Source: Blasia pusilla
Lineage: Eukaryota; Marchantiophyta; Marchantiopsida; Blasiales
NCBI GenBank assembly: GCA_050084515.1
Contig: CM114271.1
Span: 68,386,001 to 68,450,000 of the forward strand
DNA length: 64,000 nucleotides
Direction of reading: 5' to 3'
Below are positions 41,836 to 53,785 of the stretch, piece by piece. A program made the position numbers and the translations under genes. The notes below the pieces were generated by a model. It was given only the letters and a program-made list of their open reading frames with translations, was not told the DNA's origin and did no database searches. Each line of letters starts with the position of its first letter. Position 1 is the stretch's first letter.

Positions 41836-44800
41836 AATAGAAGTTCAATCACTCTTTGAGCATTTGAAAAGGGAAGCCAATGGAGTACTTACTTGTTTTG
41901 CATTCTCCATCCCATCCTTGACAAGTACTTTATCTAGATACTTCCTCTGAGGCAATCATAGTTGTTTTTGCTTCCTATCGCGATGAATCTCCATCCCTAA
42001 AATCTTCTTGGCATGACCCAAGTCCTTCATTGAAAACTTCTTGCTCAACTTTGCTTTCAAATATGCAATATGAGACTTATTCTCGTGGATCAACATGTCA
42101 TCCACATAGAGTCCCAACACAATGTAACCAAACCGCTTGGAATTCTCCACCTCCTTCATGTAAATGCAACAATCATGTTCACTCCGGGTGAACCCTTGAG
42201 ATCACATGAAGGAATCAAACCATTTGTTCCATTGTCTAGGACTATGGTTCAAACCATATAAGGAGCGCAAGAGTAAACATGCTTAGTGTTTAATTATTCT
42301 TCTCCTCAACAAAACCTTCTGGTTGTGCTATATAAATCTCTTCATCAAGCAAACCATGTAGGAACGTAGTAATCACATTAATTTGATCTAATTTTAGATC
42401 ATAGAATGCTACAATTGCAAGTAAAAACAGATAGTAGCGAAGTTTCTCTTGAGGCAAATCCACTAGGCGCCATGTTGAGTTCTTATGCAAAGAACCCAAC
42501 TCCCTAAACCCACTTATTCTTCTCTAGAGAGTTCATAGCTTCATCATAGCTAGAAGGATCTTCATCCTCTACGAGTAAAATTACACCGGGATCATCCTCT
42601 TGCTCAACCAAATGAACACGAGGATTTGCAAAACCAAATCTATCAGGGGGTTGGCCAAGATTAACCCTCGTAGAATGTCACAATTGAGGGGCTACATCTT
42701 TGTTAGAGGGACCAACATCATGCTCAACACCTTCAAGCTCCACCATGGTAGGCTCTTCCACCTGTTCCTCCTAATTATCCCACGGTCTTGACAACCATGC
42801 TTTGTAAAAAACAACATTTCTACTCACAATTGCGTTACAATCAATAGGGTCTAGCCCTCCTACCCAGGACTAAAGCCTAGAAAAATGCATTTCCGAGACT
42901 TGGGATTCAACTTAGACATGTGTGTCTGCTCTATGTGAACATAAGCAATACAACCAAAAACCCAAAGTCTAGATTAATCAACAAGTCTCTTATACCACAA
43001 CTCAAATGGAGTTTGCATCAATTTACTACTATGCGGTGATAGGTTGTAAACATATGTAGCTTGATTCATAGCTTCAACCCAAAACCCTTGAGGTAACTTG
43101 GACTTACTCAGCATGCTACATGCTTTTTCCAATAACATGTGATTCAACCATTCTTTGGTATAGTAAAATGATGCTTTAATCTAATATCACGACCAAAATA
43201 ATCAAACTCATTAGATCTATATTCATCCCCAATATTTGTCCATATATATATCTCAACGCCTTCCCAGTTTGTAGCTCCACCATGGCCTTCCGATCCATTC
43301 TTTGAAGATCTCAAAGATTTGAGACTTCTCCTTCATGTAGTATAGCCAACTTATCTGAGAGTAATCATGAACAAACGTCACAAAATATCTGGCTCCACCC
43401 AATGATTGCACTAGCGCTAGCTATACCCCAAACATATGAATGTAGACTCTTAAGAATTTCATGAGAATGGTAAGAACTAGAATTGAAACTAACTCTTTTC
43501 TGCTTGCCAAGAATGCAATCTTCACAAAAAGAGAGTTTATCAAATTGTGCACCTTCTAGCAATTTCCTATTTTCCAAGGATGTCAATCCTTTACCACTCA
43601 AGTGCCTCAAATGTGCATGCCATAAATCAATTGCAGATGTGCGACTTGATGTTTGGTGGTTCAAGTGAAGCTGATGTAGATGCTACTACATCTAAACGTT
43701 CCACCATAGAATCCACATACTCCACCATAGGAGCAATCACATCTCCTTCCAAGATGTACAAGTTGTTCTATCATTGCCCTTTGAGAAAAGATTTAGAATC
43801 TTTCACTACAAAAAGCACACCATCATGTGCATGGATTTGTGATATATCGGGTTTCAAAGCGCCAAGAGAGATCAAATTCTTACTAATGTCTGGAATGTGT
43901 CTAACGTGAGTAAGTTGTCTCACAGCACCATCAAACATACAGAATTTAATAGTCCATATTCCAATGATTTCACATCGAACACCATTGCCAACCTCCACAC
44001 TACTAGTACATTGGTGATAAGTTGAGAATAGAGAATGCTTTGGACACACGTGATAAGAGGAACCCGAATCCAACATCCATTTATTATTATACACCAAATT
44101 GACAACACTAACTTCAGCATCATCCTTGTCATCAACAATCACTATCCCAGTTGAAGATGAAGATGCACCATTGTAAACACGAAGCTTAGGCTTTTTCAAA
44201 GAAGGACAAGCACTCTTAGTGTGCCCCGTCTCATGACAATGCCAACATTAAACTCCCTTACTATGGGATTTAGACTCAGATCTATTATGAGATCTACATC
44301 TAAATTGATTTGTAGAACGTTCGGTTTGCCTTCCTCAAACCATCAATGCACTAGACTCATCATTCGGTGAAGCATAATGTTGTTTTCTCCAATCAGCCAG
44401 AATTGTAGCCTTCACGTCATGTAGCTTTAACGTGACCTTGTCATGTGTGATGATAATAACAATTGTTTGATAACTTCGAGGAAGTGACATCAACAAATAC
44501 ATTGCTAGATACTTCTCTACCAACTTTTCTCCTGCCATAGTGACCTCATGAACAATCTCATCAAATGTACTTAGATGATCACGCATGTGCGTTACCTCCT
44601 TTTGTTAGCTTCAACTTGAATAGTCACTCCATTTGGTAGATCTGAGTAGTCATTGATTTATTCTGGTACAATTGAGCGAGCGTGTCCCAAATCTTCTTAG
44701 CATTACGATCCATCCCCAAAATATTCTTGAGAATATTTTTGGCCAAGAAAATTTCAATAGTACTACACGCTTGCAAAAACATGTCCTCCCATTCCTCATC

Positions 44801-45198
44801 TATGAGATTGGAAGGATTATTGATACCAGTGATCGATGGTCTTCTCAAGACCTTGTTGGATCAACACATTGGTCACCTTTATACTCCAAAGGCTAAAGTT
44901 GACCTTCCCATCAAACTTCTCTACCTCAAACTTGGGAGCTAACGGCTTTCGAAGCCATGGATGTTAATTACTAAGCACAAAAACAAACACGAAGTTCTTC
45001 ACCAAGTCCTTCCAAATGATCAACTTCAAAATAATGTGGTTATCCACCCTTTTGGGATGTGATCAAAAAGGAAAAGTAAAACTTATTTTCCAAAATTGGA
45101 AAAAATAAGCACCAAAATATAGCATTTGAAATTATGAACCCAAATCTGAAGACAATTTTCCAAACAGACTTCTAATAAGAAAGTTCTCACAAAAATAA

Positions 45199-45519
45199 TG
45201 TTGTCATTCGGGTTCCACCAAGTCTTGGTCGGGTTGAGATTTTCTCGACCTTCCACCAACCCTCAGCGGAATGAGATTGTCTTGACCCTCCAGCATGAGA
45301 CCCTTTTTCAGGTAGAGATCGTCTCGACCCTCCACAGACCCTCCGTCGGCCCTCCTCTTCCTTGCGTAACTTCAAACAACATGAGCCTTGAGTTTCACTA
45401 TGGACTTCCACAAGCCCATGTATAGAGGAGCAACACATCTAACCCTAGTTAAGATCTAACGATGTTTAGAGTAACTTTGGTTAAGTGTTAACACAAGACC
45501 CAAGAGTAAATACCTAACA
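45199..45519 (-). mobile_element. LTR-like block, copy B
   Basis: Counterpart of 12,222-12,538, with a small change around 45,291-45,300 in the internal repeat. Confidence 0.5.
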
Positions 45520-46290
45520 AACTCCCCCTTGACTTAAGTCATAGGGAAGGTAAGCTCTGCTCTAAATGAATCACTCAACGAGAATTTCTATACAATCACC
45601 CGATTAGGGTCTCTTCGCAAAAAACTAATCAAAGTTTAACTAAAGGTTCACTAGAACTAAGCCATAGCCATGATAGGAGTGAGTGATAACATGCATATAC
45701 ATAGATTACAAAATGCTAACTTACTCTACTTGTGATTCACATGCACAATTTGGAATGTGTCACAGTGTCGCAAAAAACTCTCCTAAGGAATGACTTTGGT
45801 TAGGGCGTCAAGTGGGTTGAGTTTACCATCAATTTTGATTAATTAGCTCAAACATCTTATCTAACATAGCTTGTCTAATAAAATGATACAATATGTCAAT
45901 ACGTTTCATTCTATTGTCCATTATCTAGTTACTAGCAAGGCGAAGAGCACTTTGACTATCACCATGGAGATTGGTGCTCTCATGTACCTATCCCATTTCA
46001 CTAACAAGCCGATTCAACCAAATCGCTTCATTCAGTGCTTCTGCTACCGCTACATATTCAACTTATGTTATTGACTAAGCTATACACTTCTATTATGTAC
46101 ATCTCCAACAATTCACCCACCACCTAGTGTGAATATATATCCTCTCATAGACCATCTTTCATCTAGATCCTGGAGTCAACATCAACATAACCAAGGAGAG
46201 ATTTTGCTTTGTTCGAATTTGCATCAAACAAAAGACCATGATCTATTGTATCCTTGAGATACCTAAGAATCCACTTCACAGCATCCCAAT
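45520..46290 (-). pseudogene. Second Copia RNase H end, copy B
   Basis: Counterpart of 12,539-13,309, with the same truncation point next to CACTAGTGC at 46,291. Confidence 0.75.
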
Positions 46291-46605
46291 CACTAGTGCA
46301 AAATAATGTACTTTGGCACTACACAAATGGCTTGCAAACTAGTCATTTTAACAAAAGAATGACGAGCCCATTTTAGTCTTTTCAGACTCGTTGCTCTGAA
46401 CATTTTTGTTACGGTCCAAAAATATTGAGAGCCAGAAGCACATTGAATTTTACATGCATCGTTGAAAATATGCAGCATAATCATACAATCTTATTGATAA
46501 CATTAAAAACCTGTAGCACAATCATAGAGTATCTAAATTGAGTGATAGAGGCATTCATTCTATATGAAGGATAGCAATGATTCAAGATGAGGCAAATGGC
46601 AATGT
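46291..46605 (+). mobile_element. CACTA-like terminus, copy B
   Basis: Same terminus as at 13,310, with minor differences near 46,381-46,415. Confidence 0.45.
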
Positions 46606-46900
46606 TGTTAGGAATTGACTCTAATTCTTAACTGTAGTTAGTTGGCCTAACTTGGGTTAATAACCCTTAGCTAGTTATGGATAAGATTTCATTGGGCCCA
46701 CGTACACTCTTAGTTCCCCTTCTTAGGGTATACCTTGGGAGGAAGAGCTTTCTCTTCCTCATTCTTTACATGTACTCTCATGCTATGAATCCTTCATGAG
46801 TTTCTCCACTATGGGGTCCCATTGGTTTAGTATGACAGAGTTGTGCTCTCTCATGTTCTGCATACTTGCTGCCTAGTATGATCTGATCGTTTTCCTTACA
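46606..46900 (+). mobile_element. Copia-type LTR with primer site, copy B
   Basis: Same LTR as at 13,625-13,919, with primer site TGGTATCAGAGC at 46,903-46,914. Confidence 0.85.
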
Positions 46901-48160
46901 AGTGGTATCAGAGCTTTTGGGTTTGTGGTTCAGTTGCTTAGGCAGTGGTGGGAGTGTTCTTCGTGTTGGATCATGGCCATGGATTGGATCATTGTTCGAC
47001 GATTGGTTGATTGTGTCATAGGTCATGCACGTTGTTGTTGAGAATTCCTTTGAGATCTGATTCATGTTCGACGGTTTTCTCTAATGGCTGAAATCGATCA
47101 AAACTCTTCTTCCTTGTTTCCATTGTTGCTATAACTCAAGATTGAGAACAAATGTCAATCTGAGTTGGATTGGCAACATTCTAGAGCAAGATTGAAGAGT
47201 GGAGTGGCAAAAATTTTCTTTGTTGAGCTCTGTGATAGCCATAACCAAGACCTTGAGATGGAGGCCGTATGACCTTGTGGATTAGGTCAGGTTCTGAAAC
47301 ATGCTATATCATGCTCAGTAGAGGCTCATTGGAAAGAGATTGGCGATCTGATTTCAACAATGTAAGGCGCTTCCTGAACGGATCGAGCTATAACGACCGA
47401 GTTATAGCTAATCAAAGTTTGCAGTCTTTTTTCTTCTCACGGTTTTTTGACAATTTTTTCACGAAATGATTGGTGGACACATTTCTCGTGTTTTATCGCA
47501 CCTGAATTTTGAGAAATTTGATTTGATTGAGAATCATTTGATCTTGATGATTTTGGGCGTGGATATGGATTGGTATTGATTGGTCAAGAGTTGTGCACGG
47601 ATTTTCAAGTGATAAGATTGGAACGAAGTGGGACGCCAAGATGGGCCCTGGAAAGTGAGAAATGTTTTTCTAGCTGGAAATAGCTTCTCAAATGCTTTCC
47701 AACGACGTGTGACAGACTTTCTACACAACTATATAACCATGAGTTCTCTTGAGAGATAGGAGGAGCTTTGCTAAGGCATAGTAAAGCATGTTGGTGTTTT
47801 CGTGGACGTAGTCGCACCGAAGGTGAACTACGTATGATCTCTTGTGTCGACCAGATCGTTGAATGGTGTGTCACATGTGCATAGCATTTTTTCTCAACAT
47901 TAGTATCCATTTTGAACTAATTTTTATAGTTATTACCAGTAACAAGAGAACTTTTAATAGCAAAACACAAGTAACAAGGGGTTAAAGGGAGAAAATCATG
48001 CTTACAGGGGGTACGCTTAATTTACATGGAGTGAGGGCCCATGGACCAAAGGCTAGAGATCCCATAAACGGAAACCCAAGAGGAACAAAGAGGTTATAGT
48101 AGAGGTAGTGTCTCGCCGGTTGCTTTCGGCCAAAAACATCCTAACCCATTCATCAATCGA

Positions 48161-48254
48161 GCAACTCATCGGAGTCCGACAAGTTGCGTTTGGCCAAAAA
48201 CATCCCAAAAACAATGGCGACTCAAACAACTTGTCGGAGTCCGACGGTTTGCAG
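48161..48254. repeat. Two hairpin repeats 3' of the DGNHR gene, copy B
   Basis: Same pair as at 15,178-15,268, unchanged. Confidence 0.75.
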
Positions 48255-48265
48255 CAAGAAGAAAC

Positions 48266-49469
48266 TTACGTGTTCATGGCATGCATGGCCATCTCCACCG
48301 TCGCCATGTGATGAGGGTATGGATGAAGGACCACTGCCTTCACGCAAAATTGTGCCTCCAAGAAGTTTGGGCGCTCCTCTGCAAACTTTGTCCACGCCAT
48401 AAACCTGTGATTTCCATCCCAGATGAAGAAATGCAGATTCCTCATCCAGCTGAATTCCGTCCCCTCTACTTGCCTTCTGAATTCCTGATCTCTCATCCTC
48501 CAGAATGTGTCGAGCTTTTCCAAGTCCTCCTCCGTAACCAGTGCTTGGGTTCCATGCTCATCGTAAGGCTGAACATAGAACGGAGGGAAGTTGTCGATGT
48601 AGGATGCTGTCGCCGCCGATGGTTTGAGCTTCGCAATATCCTCGTCAGACTGAATTTCGCGGACGTACTCCATTGTCCGCAATCGGCAGAGTGGAATTCT
48701 CGGGGCGTTCTGGCCCTCCATCAGTGCCATATGCTTTACCACCTGTCACAACCGGGACAAGATCAGTAAGCTACACTTAATTGCCAATGAATTGCAAGAT
48801 GGGCCTTCACATAATTTAAAAAACCCAGATCCTCTCTTACCCGCTCAAAGATTGGGTCGGTTTTTTACCAGCCAACTGCTCTGAGACAGCAGTTGGCAAG
48901 TCCATTGGAAACTCGTCGATCCGATAGAGGTCAATTTCTTCCGCTGGGCTTAGAGACGAGGATGACCGCTCTCCTGCTTCTTTGGCAATGTCCACCATCT
49001 CCACGCTGGCGGTCCTCATGACCTCATCGTCCATGATTTGAACTTCGGCCGTTTCCGCTATATTGATTGTGTCCCTGAACTTCATCGGGGACATTTCCTG
49101 CATCTCAACACTTTCAGTTGGACGGGCAGGGCTGTCGTCAATGGCTATTGCTTTTTCCCTCCTCACTTTAGCCAATTCTGCTCTTCTCACCAACGCGTCC
49201 AGACGCTTCTTTTCTCGCTTTTCGTCGGCGACCCTTTTCTTCAAGGCCTGCGACATCTCAGCCTCTGCGTTTTGTTTATCGAACGCCTCTTGTACACGTT
49301 TTGCAAGAAGCTCCTGGTTGTGCATCTCCGCTTCCCTTTCCCACTCCTCGATTTCTTGCTGCCTTATCTCATTTGCCGAACGAGGCCCTGGAGATGGTGA
49401 CGCAGGAGTCCTAATGGACTTGGGAGTGAAGCTCCCAGACTTGTTTGCTTGAGCTTTTTTCCTCGTCAT
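48266..49469 (-). CDS. Two-exon unknown gene: coiled coil plus ParB-like DGNHR motif
   Basis: Best preserved gene in the window. Exon 1 starts at ATG 49,467-49,469. It encodes a basic N-terminus with a Ser/Pro stretch (TPKSIRTPASPSPGPRS) and then a long charged helix likely to form a coiled coil (about residues 35-120). An acidic linker follows. The intron at 48,743-48,840 has GTAAGAG and TGACAG borders. Exon 2 reads ERVVKHMALMEG across the junction and contains VQPYDEHGTQALVTEEDLEK and FIWDGNHRFMAWTKFAEE before TAA at 48,266. D-G-N-H-R resembles the substrate-binding box of ParB/Srx-fold proteins; that link is inference. A run of A bases near 48,863 makes the last exon 1 codons uncertain. 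Function unknown. Confidence 0.7.
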
Positions 49470-49722
49470 TTTTCCCAGAAATTCCTCCACCTATGTCCAC
49501 GATGAATCGCTTGATCAGTCGCCTTGCTGATGTCGAGATGAGTCGCCTTGATGGGTAGCTCGAATCGTCTCGCGATCGTTTGGTCGAACCGTCTTGCTCT
49601 CGTTCGCTTGTATCGTCTCGCAATGACTCGCCGTGTGAAGCGCCCCTTGGTATCTGATCAGCTCTGCGCGGGAGAGCAATAGAGATCGTGAAATGAGAAA
49701 CCAGAAATAAGTATTTCTTCCC

Positions 49723-49730
49723 TATTTATA
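49723..49730 (-). promoter_or_regulatory. TATA box of the DGNHR gene, copy B
   Basis: TATAAATA on the minus strand, identical in context to copy A. Confidence 0.6.
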
Positions 49731-49814
49731 CTTTTCTAGCCGTTGGGCTGACCGTTGGGTCGCATTGTTCTTCCGTCGACGACGTGCCGGCCGTTACGGA
49801 AGTCTGGACGTGAA

Positions 49815-50480
49815 AAATGGCAACCCGTCGGAGTCCGACAGTTGCGCGCCTCCGCCCAGGGGCGATAACGAGGTGCACGAGCAACCCGCCGAGACCGACA
49901 GTTGAGCGCCCCGCCATCTTCGGACAAGAACGGGAGGTACCCGCGCAACCCGTCGGAGATCGACAGTTGCGCGCCTCCGCCGTCTTCGGACAAGAACGGG
50001 CGTAATCGCGCAACCCGCCGGAGACCGTTGGGTTGCACGCTTCCTCGCTCAAGGGTTAACAACTGGGCTTTCGCGAACTCGTCGGAGGCCGCGGGTTGCA
50101 CGCTTCCTTCATGTAAGCGAAACAAGGGGAGGCCCTTGCGCAACCCGTCGGAGGGCGACGGGTTGCACGCTCGCCGTCTTTGGGCAAGAAGGTGCGGCAC
50201 CCGTGGAACTCGAGAAACAGATGCTTTGCACGCTTCCTTCATGTAAGTGTTACACCATGAGATAATTGGGCAACCCGTCGATGTTGACGGGTTGCAAGCC
50301 TCCGCCATCTTCGGAAAGAAGGAGCGGTATCCGAGCAACTCCTTGAGAGCGATGGGTTTCAACCGATCATGTTTGCGTTTCAAGGTAAGGCACAAGCGTG
50401 CAACCCGTCCAAAGTCGACGGGTTGTAGGCTTCGCTTAGCTTGGGTTAATAGTTGAGTAACCAGGACTCCGACGGGTTCC
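49815..50480. repeat. Hairpin array, copy B
   Basis: Counterpart of 16,817-17,492, slightly shorter because of scattered small deletions (for example CCGACAGTTGC for CCGACAGGTTGC), many within the palindromes. Confidence 0.85.
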
Positions 50481-50710
50481 AACAAAATGAAGTGTGCTTC
50501 GCAACCCACGTCTTTGCTTCCCAAATCCTATAACAGATTGCAACAAAATTGAATCGGTTGCAACGGAATTGAATCCATTGTGTCAGACAATTTCACCTAC
50601 CGAACTTCATCTTGTCAGTAAAATTCATCAGAGTATCCGATTTCCTATTCACTATAAATTAAAAATTCTCATTCTCATTCTCACTCTCCTCCCGTACAAA
50701 ATTTCTGGGA

Positions 50711-50926
50711 ATGGATAATTATGTGAAGCTCACTTGTGGCAGTCATCTGGTGGCCCTTCCTCAATCAGAAATCGTTCGACCGCAAGCTCTTGAGTCTTTC
50801 ATAGCAGTGGATGAAAATTTTCTCTCTGTTCGATTTCTTCTACAAATTGGAACCATCTTTGTATCCAAGGATGTTAGGGTGGACGGTACCGAGGACATAA
50901 TAGGTGCGATGATCCGACCAAGGTGA
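50711..50926 (+). pseudogene. Unknown small gene (MDNYVK), copy B, frame broken after 66 codons
   Basis: Identical to copy A through codon 66, then diverges at 50,909-50,935, where copy A has four CAG triplets and copy B reads GATGATCCGACCAAGG. That break therefore falls in the class of suspected CHG artefacts. The GTAAGT donor is kept near 50,981. Confidence 0.4.
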
Positions 50927-51654
50927 TTGCATCGTAAAGTATGGAATCTCCTACCCTGGTCAAATCATTTTGGCAAACATGTAAGTACATCCTTGCTTCA
51001 ACTTCAAAACCTTGTGGGGATGGTGACTAGAGTAATGAATGAAGTTAAAATTAAAGTAGTATGGGGAAGAGGATGGTTGCCACTCTTGTGGTGATGACGA
51101 TGTCAACTTGACTCTTTGCTTTGACATTAATGACATGAGAAGGAATGATCGAGCTTAATTTTGCTTTTTGGCGTCTTTCGGCACCTTGTCGTTTTGCCCG
51201 TATCTTGAGATGATGCCACAACGGTGATGATGTCCAGCGCCAAAGGATGGACTACAAGATTTCTTTGCTCGACGGAGGTTTTTGTCAACCCCAACTGTGC
51301 GTTGGTTGGTTCGTTCCTCGGTAGTGTGACTGTGTGTTCTTCCTCTACTTTTGGATTACACTTTTCTTTCAGCATGGTTGCGGAGATCGTGGAGTGATTC
51401 TATTTTTCCATCTATGAGCAGCGTGGTTGGTTCATAGGGGATCTATAAACAACTGGGCATAGAGCCACATCCGACACTCGAATGAAGTTTCAATCGGGAA
51501 ACATAGTTACCATCACTGCTTTCCAACATGAAACCTTGAATGCAAAACAACCAATGAAATGATCAGACAATTGTCCACCCACATTCAACACAACGAATGC
51601 TCTCACCATCGCCAGAAATTCAACCAACGCCGAACACAAAGCTCTGATATCCCT

Positions 51655-51962
51655 TGTAGGGAACTGTCGGCACGGACTAGGCAGCAAAGTAGAACATGAA
51701 AGCACTCGATCTCACACTACACCCACAAGACATCACGATAGAGAAACTCCTGAAGGATCCATAGCTCATGAGAAAGTACATGTGAAGAATGAGGGAGAGA
51801 ATGCTCTCCCTCCAACCTATACCCCCCAGGGAGGCTCACATGAGTGGGCCTAATCTAAGCAGATCTTATCCAAATGTAATCCAAGGTTAACTAACCCTAC
51901 TAAGGCCAAACTAACCAAATCCCGGAACTCAAATCAATTCCTAGCAAGCTATGGCGCCAACA
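51655..51962 (-). mobile_element. Copia-type LTR, minus strand, copy B
   Basis: Counterpart of 18,692-18,999, with the same primer site variant. Confidence 0.8.
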
Positions 51963-52447
51963 AAACAATTTACCAATGAAACATATATTGTTTAGAATTC
52001 TCAAAACCATTTTGGGAACTACACATTCAAGTCCAACATTCTTTCAAGATTGAAGAGCTCAATCTATCTACACTTCCTTGAATGTCTAGCAATGATTTCC
52101 AAATTCTCCTTGGCTCAACTCTTCATAAACCTTTCAATACGTGCATGCTTTTTCAAGGAGTTTTACAAATGACATTGTTAGATTTCTTGAATTGTTTAGC
52201 CCTTCCTTGAAAGTCTCAGTCTGTTGTTAATTAGCAAAAATACATTCCTAAGTTCTCTCTCGTCTCTCAGTGAGGCCTTTGTGCTTAAACCATTTTAGGG
52301 TTTTAAACCCTAAACCCTTTTTATGAGCCTAAACCACAAGATATTTATCCGATCCAACCATTGTCGAAACATGGCTAGGCATGCATGGGCACAATAACAA
52401 AGATGTGATAGGTCGCCTAATCACTGCTCACGTGTTCGAGGAAGGGT

Positions 52448-53522
52448 CAACTCTCAACAATCGCCACCCCAAAACCTCAAACCTCCACAATAATGGGTGC
52501 CTCAACTCTCACCAGACTCAAATCTCAAAACCCATACTGTCTAACCTCGCACTCGCACCACGACTGCCTCAACTCTCAACCCTGGACCGTCAACCCTTTA
52601 AACCATATTGTTTGGGTGTTTCAGTTCAAGTTTCTGGGCGTTTGTATGTATAAGCAAGCAGAATATGTACAGAGACCAGAAATTGTTCCCAACGAAATGC
52701 AACCCAATATTTCTGCGAACATTGCTAATTCCAATCCCAAATTTTTACACATGCTCTGTGACATGAGCCGTTATTTTTCGAGTGAGAATTGAACGACCAA
52801 GGAACTACTTAGGTTAAACCCCATCACCGTGGATTGATATCCGTGACGTGAGCGGTTGAGGACGAATAAAATCTGAGAACACCAAACACCAAACATCGAA
52901 ACTTGTATAGTAAAAACACCAGAACTTGTATAGTAAACTGCTCCGACATTGTTGAACTATTCCACGGTTCTAGAGCAATTGTTGGCCAACTCTCAACAAT
53001 CGCCACCCCAAAACCTCAAACCTCCACAATAATGGGTGCCTCAACTCTCACCTTGTACTGAAATCTCAAAACCCATACTGCCTTCTAACCTCGCACTCGC
53101 ACCACGATCGCCTCAACTCTCAACCCTGGACCGTCAACCCTTTAAACCATATTGTTTGGGTGTTTTGAGTTCAAGTTTCAGGCGTTTGTATGTATAAGCA
53201 AGCGAGAATATGTACTGAGAGACAGAAATTGTTCCCCAATGAAATGCAACCCAATATTTCTGCCTAACATTGCGAATTCCAATCCCAAATTTTTACACAT
53301 GCTCTGTGACATGAGTGTTATTTTTCGTGAATTGAACGACCAAGGAACTACTTAGGTTAAACCCCATCACCGTGGATTGATATCCGTGACGTGAGCGGTT
53401 GAGGACGAATAAAATCTGAACACCAAACACCAAACATCGAACTTGTATAGTAAAAACACGAACTTGTATAGTAAAGCGCCGACATTGTTGAACTATTCCA
53501 CGGTTCTAGAGCAATTGTTGGC
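52448..53522 (+). repeat. 548-bp tandem duplication, copy B
   Basis: Units 52,448-52,986 and 52,987-53,522, slightly shorter than in copy A through scattered small deletions at CTG/CAG sites. Both units share the boundaries of copy A, so the duplication predates the 33 kb duplication. Confidence 0.95.
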
Positions 53523-53614
53523 GTACTCCTCTTTGTGTGATCTACTTCGAAGAGGGCCAATTTCCTTGGCCTCGTCCAGCTTAGAATCTGCCAGGGGACA
53601 TTATTCAACCCAAG

Positions 53615-53785
53615 ATGAACGCGCGCGCGGAGGGCATGGAAGGCGTTATTGATGCACTAGGTAATGATGACGAAGATGAAGTGGTCCTCAGACGTGCTAT
53701 CCGCCGACTGTGCCTGGCGCTGATTTGCCACCCGTTCGATCTTGAGCTAAGGGACTTTCGGCGGAAGAGCCAGGAGGGGTTCTGA
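53615..53785 (+). CDS. Hypothetical 56-residue ORF at the inner edge of the right arm
   Basis: An uninterrupted frame from ATG 53,615 to TGA 53,785 has an acidic stretch (GNDDEDEVVL) followed by a basic helical part (RRAIRRLCLALICHP, then FDLELRDFRRKS). The second half lies inside the inverted-repeat arm and the first half outside it. It could be the first exon of a transposon-borne gene, but no family is recognised. Confidence 0.3.
   Translation: MNARAEGMEGVIDALGNDDEDEVVLRRAIRRLCLALICHPFDLELRDFRRKSQEGF

Larger units (their letters stand above)
41138..44958 (-). pseudogene. Copia retrotransposon polyprotein, copy B (broken, MITE-split)
   Basis: Counterpart of 8,160-11,979, with gag ATG at 44,956-44,958. 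The RNase H start is better kept here: after the MITE the frame gives the canonical segment TVKWVLRYLRG (near 41,250), which copy A has lost to small insertions. The same stops in gag and integrase are present in both copies. Confidence 0.9.
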
